From an uncultured Christensenella sp. (GTDB taxonomy: Bacteria > Bacillota > Clostridia > Christensenellales > UBA1242): a stretch of DNA of 10,146 nucleotides. A program made the position numbers and the translations under genes. Under the pieces are notes generated by a model that was not told where the DNA came from, searched no databases, and was given only the letters and a program-made list of their open reading frames with translations. Shown here in pieces: positions 1 to 5,835 of the stretch (positions are counted from its first letter, which is position 1; every line of letters begins with the position of its first letter). The stretch covers positions 1 to 10,146 of the forward strand of contig CASFFJ010000106.1 of NCBI GenBank assembly GCA_949293915.1, given 5' to 3'.

Positions 1-2284
1 CACACACTTCACACGGCACATAAACATCTGCCATAAAATACATTCTAAGGCGTTTAACACCATCACCAGCACACGCTTCACATCTCCCACCCGGCACGTT
101 AAAACTAAACTTGCTCGAATTGAATGCTTTTTCTTTTGCTGTTGGCGTGGATGCAAACAATTCACGAATGTCAGTAAACACGCCCGAATATGTTGCAGGA
201 TTACTCCTAGGTGTCCTACCTATTGGCGCTTGATCTATCATAATTGCTTTGTCAATCTCATCAATATCTAAAATGTCTAAAATGTTTTTATCTTTATCCC
301 TACGATTGAGTTTATTAAATAACGCGCGATATAAAATGTCGTTTACAAGCGTAGATTTACCACTACCGCTAACCCCTGTCACACAAGTTAAGACACCTTT
401 TGGAATGGCGACATCAAGGTCAACAATATTATGCTCTTTGCAACCTAATAAATGAATGTAACCTTTTTCTATCTTTCGCCTTTTGGCTGGTATATCAATT
501 CTCATTTCGCCAGATAAAAATTTACCAGTGATTGATTCGCTTGATGCAATCAAGTCATCCACACTGCCTTGCGCAACAATCTTACCACCATTAACCCCCG
601 CTTTTGGTCCAATATCAACAATATAATCGGCTTGTCTAATCGTGTCCTCATCGTGCTCTACCACAATCAGAGTATTCCCTAAATCACGCAAATTTTTTAG
701 CGTGTCAATCAATCTGTCATTGTCTCGTTGATGCAATCCGATACTTGGCTCATCAAGAATATACAAGACTCCACTCAAACCGCTACCTATTTGTGTAGCA
801 AGTCTAATTCTCTGCGATTCGCCACCAGATAGTGTGCCTGCCCTACGCGATAATGTCAAATAAGTAAGCCCAACATTGACTAAAAATGATAAGCGTGCGC
901 TGATTTCATTAATGATAGTTTCCGCTATTAACTTGTCCGTCTTGCTTAATTTTAAATCATTAATAAAACCATAAATTTTGATTATAGACATATCGCACAC
1001 TTCTGCAATATTTTTCCCATCAATTTTGATAGACAGAGCGCTTGGATTAAGGCGTCTACCCGCACATTCAGGACAAGTGTCTTCTGTCATTAATTTATAA
1101 ATTTCTTCTTTAATATACTCGCTGTTAGAGTCTTGAAATCTGCGTAAAAGGTCAGGTATAATACCCATAAAACGCATACCATTTTGCATTAAATATTGAT
1201 GTAAATTTGGTGCAACTTCGCCTTCTCCTTTCTCGCCATTAATTAAAATTTCACGTGCTTCAACTGGGATTTTATAGTAAGGAGTATCAAGCGTAAAATT
1301 ATGCTCTTTTGCTAGTTTGTTTAATGCCTTTTTAGTTATACCAGTGGCATCAATATTGAACCCCATTACACTCAAAGCACCTTCGTTGATTGACAATCTA
1401 TCATTTTTAACAATAGCGCTTTCACTAATTTTGATTACATATCCTAAACCTGCACATTTAGGACACGCACCCGCGTGATTGTTAAAACTGAATAATGATG
1501 GCTCAATGTCTGGGATACTAATACCGCAATCCACACAACTATATTTCACGCTATAAAGCTTATTTTCATCATTTGCATTTACGACCACTAACCCATCCGC
1601 CATTTGTAAACATTTTTCCACAGATTCAGTCAAACGCGAGATGATATTATCACGCTTAACAATTCTATCAACCACAACATAAATATCGTGTCGCTTGTTT
1701 TTATCAACTACAATGTTGTCATCCAATGAATACAAATCGCCATCTACCATAACACGCACAAATCCATCTTTTCGTATAGCATCAAGTGTCTTTTCGTGTG
1801 TACCTTTTTGCGCACGAATAATTGGCGCCATTATTAGCATTTTTGTCCCATCTTGGTATTCTAAAATTTTATCTACAATTTGGTCTAACGTTTGTACTGT
1901 GATTGGTCTATTGCAATTTGGACAATACGGCTTACCAATACGTGCAAAAAGCAAACGCAAATAATCATATATTTCAGTGATAGTGCCGACTGTTGAACGT
2001 GGATTATTATTCGTGCTCTTTTGGTCAATAGAAATTGATGGACTAAGCCCCTCAATACTCTCCACATCAGGTTTGTTCATCTGCCCTAAGAATTGTCTTG
2101 CATAACTAGATAAACTCTCCATATATCTGCGCTGTCCCTCTGCAAAAATAGTGTCAAAAGCAAGAGTCGATTTTCCACATCCACTGACACCAGAAAATAC
2201 AATCAGTTTATTTTTAGGGATAGTCAAGTCAATGTTTTTTAAATTATTTTCTTTCGCTCCCCTAACAACAATTTTATCTATCAT
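1..2284 (-). CDS. uvrA: UvrABC excinuclease subunit A (UvrA), C-terminus beyond the window edge
   Basis: UvrA is the DNA-damage-recognition ATPase of nucleotide excision repair; as a dimer it loads UvrB on lesions. I translated this strand by hand from the ATG at 2282-2284. The frame is open without interruption for 761 codons, against about 940 in the family, so roughly 180 C-terminal residues (second ABC signature and Walker B) lie off the left edge. Visible features: first Walker A GVSGCGKST (residues 32-40, with an unusual Cys36), first zinc module C250/C253/C274/C277, ABC signature LSGGESQ (485-491), Walker B ending ILDEP with D511/E512, second Walker A GVSGSGKST (637-645), and the C-terminal zinc module C735/C738/C758/C761, whose last Cys is the last whole codon. 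The chosen start gives the typical UvrA N-terminus MIDKIVVRGAKENNLKNIDL. The nearest GGAG (2298-2301) lies 13 bases upstream of it, longer than usual. The gene is transcribed away from uvrB and appears to be monocistronic at its 5' side. Confidence 0.97.
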   Translation of the reverse strand, partial: MIDKIVVRGAKENNLKNIDLTIPKNKLIVFSGVSGCGKSTLAFDTIFAEGQRRYMESLSSYARQFLGQMNKPDVESIEGLSPSISIDQKSTNNNPRSTVGTITEIYDYLRLLFARIGKPYCPNCNRPITVQTLDQIVDKILEYQDGTKMLIMAPIIRAQKGTHEKTLDAIRKDGFVRVMVDGDLYSLDDNIVVDKNKRHDIYVVVDRIVKRDNIISRLTESVEKCLQMADGLVVVNANDENKLYSVKYSCVDCGISIPDIEPSLFSFNNHAGACPKCAGLGYVIKISESAIVKNDRLSINEGALSVMGFNIDATGITKKALNKLAKEHNFTLDTPYYKIPVEAREILINGEKGEGEVAPNLHQYLMQNGMRFMGIIPDLLRRFQDSNSEYIKEEIYKLMTEDTCPECAGRRLNPSALSIKIDGKNIAEVCDMSIIKIYGFINDLKLSKTDKLIAETIINEISARLSFLVNVGLTYLTLSRRAGTLSGGESQRIRLATQIGSGLSGVLYILDEPSIGLHQRDNDRLIDTLKNLRDLGNTLIVVEHDEDTIRQADYIVDIGPKAGVNGGKIVAQGSVDDLIASSESITGKFLSGEMRIDIPAKRRKIEKGYIHLLGCKEHNIVDLDVAIPKGVLTCVTGVSGSGKSTLVNDILYRALFNKLNRRDKDKNILDILDIDEIDKAIMIDQAPIGRTPRSNPATYSGVFTDIRELFASTPTAKEKAFNSSKFSFNVPGGRCEACAGDGVKRLRMYFMADVYVPCEVC

Positions 2285-2322
2285 AATAATTAATTTTCTC
2301 CGATTGGTAATTAAACATACAT

Positions 2323-2351
2323 ATTATAACAAAAAAATAAATATTTTTCAA
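2323..2351 (-). promoter_or_regulatory. Sigma-70/sigma-A type promoter of uvrA
   Basis: On the minus strand a TTGAAA -35 element (2346-2351) and a perfect TATAAT -10 element (2323-2328) are separated by 17 bases, the optimal spacing. Transcription would start near 2316 and give a leader of about 30 bases before the uvrA ATG. I saw no good match to a Bacillota LexA box (GAAC, four bases, GTTC) around it, so SOS control is not supported by this sequence. Confidence 0.85.
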
Positions 2352-2366
2352 CACAATGAAAAATAT

Positions 2367-2545
2367 TTACAATTTGTCCTTACCTGTTATTAAGTATTCG
2401 ATAGATACTTTAAAATATCTACTCATATCTAAAAGCAATTTTAAATTTGGTTCGCGTTTACCATTTTCATATAAGACAATGCTTCGCGAGAAATATTTAA
2501 ATCAAGTGCTACTTTTTGTTGATTTAACCTCTTTTTTTTACAAAA
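2367..2545 (-). pseudogene. Decayed XRE/Cro-C1-family helix-turn-helix regulator
   Basis: Minus-strand fragments spell a classic XRE DNA-binding domain, but in more than one frame. From about 2530 down to 2476 one frame reads RLNQQKVALDLNISREALS. A different frame then reads YENGKREPNLKLLLDMS, continuing RYFKVSIEYLITGKDKL and ending at a TAA (2367-2369). The two halves join correctly if one base is restored in the T run near 2472-2477. A second lesion near 2527-2531 breaks the expected link to an upstream LFVKKRG-like helix, and a stop precedes that. No start codon or ribosome binding site remains. The family binds operator DNA as a dimer, but this copy cannot be made as one protein. It sits directly upstream of the uvrA promoter, so it may once have preceded uvrA or be debris of a lost element. 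A sequencing error could explain one lesion, less easily several. Confidence 0.75.
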
Positions 2546-2548
2546 AGT

Positions 2549-2626
2549 CAATTAAGAATACAAAATTTAGAAAAAGAATATGCAAAACTCAAAGTTGAAT
2601 TAGAAAAAGAAAACACAGATTTTTAG
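2549..2626 (+). pseudogene. 3' remnant of a coiled-coil protein gene
   Basis: On the plus strand 25 codons read QLRIQNLEKEYAKLKVELEK then ENTDF and a TAG stop at 2624-2626. Hydrophobic residues at positions 4, 7, 11, 14 and 18 of this stretch follow the 3-4 heptad spacing of a coiled coil, with Lys and Glu between them. Going upstream, the frame has no ATG and hits a TAA at 2525-2527, in DNA that belongs to the opposite-strand XRE remnant. The stop codon lies in the loop of the hairpin at 2610-2638, a common position for a gene end at its own terminator. I read it as the tail of a gene whose front was deleted. A chance open frame is possible because it is short. Confidence 0.4.
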
Positions 2627-2638
2627 TCTGTGTTTTTT
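2608..2638. terminator. Bidirectional Rho-independent terminator
   Basis: A perfect 10-bp stem (2610-2619 with 2627-2636) closes a 7-base loop. A G-U and an A-T pair can extend it to 2608/2638. On the plus strand the right arm runs into six Ts. On the minus strand the arm is followed by TTTTCTTTTT. On the minus strand it lies about 25 bases past the stop of the 129-residue gene ending at 2665 and would end that transcript. On the plus strand it fits as the original terminator of the coiled-coil remnant. Confidence 0.8.
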
Positions 2639-2664
2639 ATAATAAAAAAGAACGCTAATGCGTC

Positions 2665-3054
2665 CTAGTTTTTGCGCGGAATTGTGATTACCAATACAAA
2701 TGCGAGTACACCAACACCGATTGTTATCCACATTCCAATACTATTGATTGCTCCGTTCAGTTTATACATTGAACTAATTTGTATTTTTAAGTCATTGTCA
2801 TCAAATTCTTCATCAAGGCTGAGGATAATCTCATCACCTTTTAATTTATACTTATATTCTGTCTCTACATCGCCATTTTTTATCACAGCATTGCCTTTAA
2901 AATCAAATTCATATGTTGTGGTAGTACTAATCTCTTTATCGCCAATTTTTGTTGTTGCTGTATATTTATATGTTCCAATTGGCAAAACAAAACACGGATA
3001 TCCATAGCACACCACAACAAAAGCGATACATAATATTAACAAAATTTTTCTCAT
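2665..3054 (-). CDS. Small membrane-associated protein of unknown function
   Basis: I do not recognise this 129-residue protein. It starts with basic residues and a hydrophobic stretch (about residues 3-19), either a signal peptide or a membrane span. A polar middle region (about 26-100) is rich in Thr, Lys, Tyr and Asp/Glu with alternating patterns such as GTYKYTATTKIGDKEIST and TEYKYKLKGDEIILSL, which suggest a small beta-sheet or beta-barrel domain. A second hydrophobic segment (about 106-125) ends in the basic tail PRKN. The simplest topology has the beta domain outside and the short C-terminal tail inside. Cys16 is not in a proper lipobox, because Val rather than Gly, Ala or Ser precedes it. 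The start is supported by AAGGAGAG (3058-3065) three bases before the ATG. The gene has its own promoter and a terminator after its TAG, so it is a single-gene unit divergent from pepF. Confidence 0.85.
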   Translation of the reverse strand: MRKILLILCIAFVVVCYGYPCFVLPIGTYKYTATTKIGDKEISTTTTYEFDFKGNAVIKNGDVETEYKYKLKGDEIILSLDEEFDDNDLKIQISSMYKLNGAINSIGMWITIGVGVLAFVLVITIPRKN

Positions 3055-3071
3055 ACTCTCTCCTTATTAAA

Positions 3072-3100
3072 AATATACAACAAAACGCGAAAAATGTCAA
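3072..3100 (-). promoter_or_regulatory. Promoter of the small membrane protein gene
   Basis: On the minus strand a perfect TTGACA (3095-3100) and TATATT (3072-3077) are separated by exactly 17 bases. Only 17 bases lie between the -10 element and the ATG at 3054. The predicted transcript therefore begins near 3065, at the first bases of the AAGGAGAG ribosome binding site. A second TTGACA lies 14 bases further upstream (3109-3114) but has no -10 partner at normal spacing. Confidence 0.85.
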
Positions 3101-3126
3101 TAATAATCTGTCAACTAATATATAAT

Positions 3127-3161
3127 ATTAAATTTGAAAAAAATTAATGATTAAATTTGAA
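3127..3161. repeat. 12-base direct repeat between divergent promoters
   Basis: The identical 12-mer ATTAAATTTGAA occurs at 3127-3138 and 3150-3161, 23 bases apart start to start, about two helical turns. It lies between the minus-strand promoter of the small membrane protein gene and the putative pepF promoter. An 8-base inverted pair GTCAACTA/TAGTTGAC (3110-3117 and 3164-3171) flanks it, although these arms overlap TTGAC-type -35 sequences. The copies could be binding sites for a regulator of both genes. The low complexity of AT-rich DNA is the alternative. Confidence 0.4.
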
Positions 3162-3166
3162 TATAG

Positions 3167-3194
3167 TTGACTAAAACTAAAAAAAAATTAAAAT
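3167..3194 (+). promoter_or_regulatory. Putative pepF promoter
   Basis: TTGACT (3167-3172) is followed after 16 bases by TAAAAT (3189-3194). The AT-rich DNA upstream could act as an UP element. Transcription would start near 3201, just before the AAAGGGAG ribosome binding site (3202-3209) and the pepF ATG at 3217. The -10 is imperfect and other AT-rich hexamers nearby could serve, so the exact position is uncertain. Confidence 0.5.
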
Positions 3195-3216
3195 ATTATA
3201 TAAAGGGAGTAATCTT

Positions 3217-4998
3217 ATGCAATTAAGGAACAAAATAGACAAAAAGTACAAATGGAATTTAGATAGTATTATTGCAAACGATGAAGAGATTGAAGAAATT
3301 TTTAAGATAATGGAAAATTATATTTCAATCATTCCTAAATATAAAGGAAAATTAAATGATAGAAATCAATTATACGAATTATTGACTAAATACGAGAAAT
3401 ATGAGCACAATATTCAAAAATTAGGTTATTATCTTTATAATTCGCTTAATGTAGATGCAAATGATATTAAAATTTTGCGCTTAATCAATAGATATGAAAC
3501 ATTGAGTACTAAAATAAGCATAGCATCATCATATATTCAGTCTGAATTACACGAATTGAGTGATGAATATTTAATGAGTCTGGCGAGTGAAAAGCGCTTT
3601 AGTAACTATGATAATTACTTTAAAGATATAATTAAATTAAAACCTCACAAACTGAGTGAATATGATAGCCTACTTTTATCAAAAATGAGTAAATTTTTAG
3701 GCAATAATTCTAACATTCACTCAATATTGTCAGACAATGAAATGAAATTTAAGGATGCGATTGACAGTCAAGGTAAAGCACATAAACTAAATAATATCAC
3801 ATATTCAAAGTTATTGTGTAGCAAAGATAGAACATTAAAAAAGAATACATTTGAATCTATGTTGAGCGGATATAAAGATTTAAACAAGACGTTCGCTTCT
3901 ATTTATATTAATGATATTGAGATAGATAAATTTCAATCAAATCTTGAAAAATACACAAGTTTACTAGAAAAAGAATTATTTACTAACAATATGCCACGTG
4001 AAGTGTTCGATAACATAATTAAACACACAAATAAAAACATTCCTATAATGAATAGGTTTATTAAAGCATTGAAGAAAAAACTAAATTTAAAAGATTTTTC
4101 GTATTACGATTTGTTTCAAAAAAATGAAATCAGTGGCAAAATTAGTATTGAAAGCGCACAAGATAATATTCTAGATGCTTTAACCCCACTTGGCGAAGAA
4201 TATTTAAGTCTTGTTAAAAATAAGTTTACTGACCAATCTATTGATTACTTACCTAACAAAGATAAAAATTCGCTTGCATATTGTACGAATATATATGGCG
4301 AAAAGACATTGATATTAATGAACTATTTATACGATTTTGATTCGATAACTACTTTAGCTCATGAAATGGGACATTGTATAAATGCAGAGTATTACAATTC
4401 TGCTCAGCCAAAAACAAAAGCAGATATTACAGTCTTTTTTGCCGAAATTGCCAGCATAGTGAATGAAATTTTATTATTAAATAAATACATTGTTCAATCA
4501 AAAGGTAAAGAAAAAGAAGCCTATTTATATAAACTATTGGACACTATACGTAAAACTATTTATACGCAAGTACTGTTTAGTGAATTTGAAGTTTATGCTC
4601 ATAATTGTGTAGAACAAGATATACCTATCACACACCAAGAACTCAATGATTTTTATTTTGACTTAAAGAAAAAGTACTATGGCAAAGTGCTAAAATTACC
4701 TAAACTTATACAATTCGAATGGGCAAGTATTCCACATTTTTACGAGGCATATTATGTGATTAGTTATGCAACTGGGCTTGTGACTGCAATTTGCATTGTT
4801 AAGAAAATTTTGTCTGACAATAATTTTAGTGAAAAGTATATTAAATTCTTAAAAAATGGCACAAATAAACCCGATATTGAAATGTTGAAAGAAATAGGTA
4901 TAGATTTAACAACAGATACCCCATACGAAATTGCGTTTAATTACATTAAAGATTGCGTATTAGAATATGAAAAGCTGATAAATACCAATAAAAAATAA
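3217..4998 (+). CDS. pepF: Oligoendopeptidase F, M3-family zinc metallopeptidase
   Basis: PepF-type enzymes are cytoplasmic zinc peptidases that cut short oligopeptides inside the chain, so they take part in peptide turnover. The 593-residue length matches the family (about 600). No signal peptide is visible. The long helical N-terminal region (about 1-200) fits the family's substrate-channel domain. The catalytic motif HEMGH is at 382-386: H382 and H386 are zinc ligands and E383 the catalytic base. FFAEIAS at 407-413 carries the likely third ligand E410. Near the C-terminus HFYEAYYVISYATG (507-520) matches the conserved His/Tyr substrate-binding segment. AAAGGGAG lies 7 bases before the ATG. 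The gene is visibly more AT-rich than uvrA and uvrB: single 60-base lines I counted by hand were 22-30% G+C in pepF against 38-53% in most uvrB lines. No hairpin terminator follows, so some read-through into the next genes is possible. The precise peptide substrate cannot be told. Confidence 0.95.
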   Translation: MQLRNKIDKKYKWNLDSIIANDEEIEEIFKIMENYISIIPKYKGKLNDRNQLYELLTKYEKYEHNIQKLGYYLYNSLNVDANDIKILRLINRYETLSTKISIASSYIQSELHELSDEYLMSLASEKRFSNYDNYFKDIIKLKPHKLSEYDSLLLSKMSKFLGNNSNIHSILSDNEMKFKDAIDSQGKAHKLNNITYSKLLCSKDRTLKKNTFESMLSGYKDLNKTFASIYINDIEIDKFQSNLEKYTSLLEKELFTNNMPREVFDNIIKHTNKNIPIMNRFIKALKKKLNLKDFSYYDLFQKNEISGKISIESAQDNILDALTPLGEEYLSLVKNKFTDQSIDYLPNKDKNSLAYCTNIYGEKTLILMNYLYDFDSITTLAHEMGHCINAEYYNSAQPKTKADITVFFAEIASIVNEILLLNKYIVQSKGKEKEAYLYKLLDTIRKTIYTQVLFSEFEVYAHNCVEQDIPITHQELNDFYFDLKKKYYGKVLKLPKLIQFEWASIPHFYEAYYVISYATGLVTAICIVKKILSDNNFSEKYIKFLKNGTNKPDIEMLKEIGIDLTTDTPYEIAFNYIKDCVLEYEKLINTNKK

Positions 4999-5047
4999 AT
5001 TTCCCTTATAAAGATATCAAAAGTTACAATAAATAATATTTAAAAGA

Positions 5048-5076
5048 TTGCAAAAAATATTTCTAAATGATATAAT
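5048..5076 (+). promoter_or_regulatory. Strong promoter of the winged-helix pair and uvrB unit
   Basis: TTGCAA (5048-5053), a 17-base spacer and a perfect TATAAT (5071-5076) stand just before the first gene of the unit. Only 12 bases separate the -10 element from the ATG at 5089. Transcription would begin around 5083, inside or at the end of the AGGAG (5079-5083). The transcript is therefore expected to have an almost absent leader with most of its Shine-Dalgarno sequence missing. No LexA-like operator was seen here. Confidence 0.85.
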
Positions 5077-5088
5077 ATAGGAGAATTT

Positions 5089-5457
5089 ATGTTGGACAAG
5101 AAATCAATTAGTCTACTAAAAACGCTCAATAAACTTGCTGATGGCTCAACATATAAAGTGGTAACCAGCGAAGAGATTATTGCAGTAATAGCTAATAAAT
5201 CGCAGTACGATGCGGATAGTATTAGGCAAATTATTGAGTTTTTAGAAAAACAAGAGTATATCAACATCAAATTTAGTGAAGAAAATACGTATTGCTATTC
5301 ACTACTTCCAAAAGCACGTATATATTTAGAGCAAGAAGGCAGTAAAAGTCAAAAAAACAAGAAAAAAAACGCGTTTTTGACTTATTTATATGTAGGATTG
5401 TCCGCATTTGTAGGTAGTTTGCTAGCGATTATAATGTTTTTCTATGTATTGATATAA
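5089..5457 (+). CDS. Winged-helix-like protein with C-terminal membrane anchor (first of pair)
   Basis: This 122-residue protein is not a family I can name. Residues about 4-81 look like a winged-helix domain. Helices cover KSISLLKTLNKLA, SEEIIAVIA and DSIRQIIEFLEKQEY. The last of these leads into a beta hairpin (INIKF to TYCYSLL) and then PKARIYLEQE, the layout of MarR- or PadR-like wings. A basic linker (about 84-93, KSQKNKKKN) precedes one hydrophobic segment (about 96-121) that reaches the C-terminus. This is a tail-anchored topology, with the domain in the cytoplasm and little or nothing outside. The next gene encodes a clear relative with the same layout: both share an S-x-x-E-I-I core followed by an I/V-A-N/D-K segment. 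It is the first gene of the uvrB unit, behind a strong promoter and AGGAG (5079-5083). A role linking DNA or the repair apparatus to the membrane is only a guess from context. Confidence 0.85.
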   Translation: MLDKKSISLLKTLNKLADGSTYKVVTSEEIIAVIANKSQYDADSIRQIIEFLEKQEYINIKFSEENTYCYSLLPKARIYLEQEGSKSQKNKKKNAFLTYLYVGLSAFVGSLLAIIMFFYVLI

Positions 5458-5466
5458 AGGAACTGA

Positions 5467-5832
5467 ATGTTAAATTTTAAAGAGAAATATGTAATGGAAT
5501 ATGTCTATCAAAAGTGTACTGGCAAGAAATCTTGCCTTATTTCTCCACGCGAAATTATATCATTTGTTGCAGATAAATACGTAATATATCCTGATGAGTT
5601 AGAAAAAATAATGACTAATCTCAGTTATGACAATTATATTGAACTTTTTAAGTCGGACAAAAAAGGTAATCCAATTTATTGCGTTTCGCTCAAACTTAAA
5701 GGCGAGGGATTCCATAGGGAATTATCCAACAACAAGCGTAATTGGTTGTTTTGGCTAGGCAGAAGCGCCATTTTGGCTGTTGTCAGCGCACTAGTCGGTG
5801 TATTCATTAGAATGTTGTTCGTTTGGATTTAA
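5467..5832 (+). CDS. Winged-helix-like protein with C-terminal membrane anchor (second of pair)
   Basis: This 121-residue protein resembles its upstream neighbour in length, domain order and motif positions, so the two probably arose by tandem duplication and then diverged. The winged-helix-like part (about 4-86) contains SPREIISFVADK, DELEKIMTNLSYDNYIEL and a wing reading PIYCVSLKLKGEGFHREL, whose L-K-G-E-x-F end is typical of winged helices. An NNKRN segment leads into one hydrophobic stretch (about 93-120) at the very C-terminus, with an unusual number of Trp residues (93, 96 and 120). It starts 9 bases after the previous stop, behind AAAGGA (5456-5461), which overlaps that stop codon. Its own TAA (5830-5832) is 3 bases before uvrB. 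The two proteins may form a heterodimer, which is inferred from pairing and spacing. I do not know a characterised homologue. Confidence 0.85.
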   Translation: MLNFKEKYVMEYVYQKCTGKKSCLISPREIISFVADKYVIYPDELEKIMTNLSYDNYIELFKSDKKGNPIYCVSLKLKGEGFHRELSNNKRNWLFWLGRSAILAVVSALVGVFIRMLFVWI

Positions 5833-5835
5833 TGT

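Noticed and set aside
1..2284. A possible frameshift or pseudogene in uvrA
   Set aside because: Hand translation of the minus strand from 2284 to 2 is one unbroken frame with all expected motifs. It only runs off the window edge.
2285..2351. A LexA (SOS) box in the uvrA promoter
   Set aside because: The segment around the -10 has a GTTT half-site at best and lacks the GAAC half, so the match is no better than chance.
2356..2598. An 80-codon plus-strand open frame starting MKNIYNLSL
   Set aside because: It lies opposite the XRE remnant, has no plausible protein pattern and no ribosome binding site, while the minus strand here spells a known domain.
2672..3007. A 111-codon plus-strand frame opposite the small membrane protein gene
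   Set aside because: The minus-strand gene has a matching promoter, ribosome binding site and terminator; the plus frame has none of these.
2991..3054. A lipoprotein signal in the 129-residue protein
   Set aside because: The Cys16 context is VVVC, without the small residue (Gly, Ala or Ser) expected before the lipid-modified Cys.
3086..3114. A second minus-strand promoter from the TTGACA at 3109-3114
   Set aside because: At 17-base spacing the -10 position reads TTTCGC, which is not usable.
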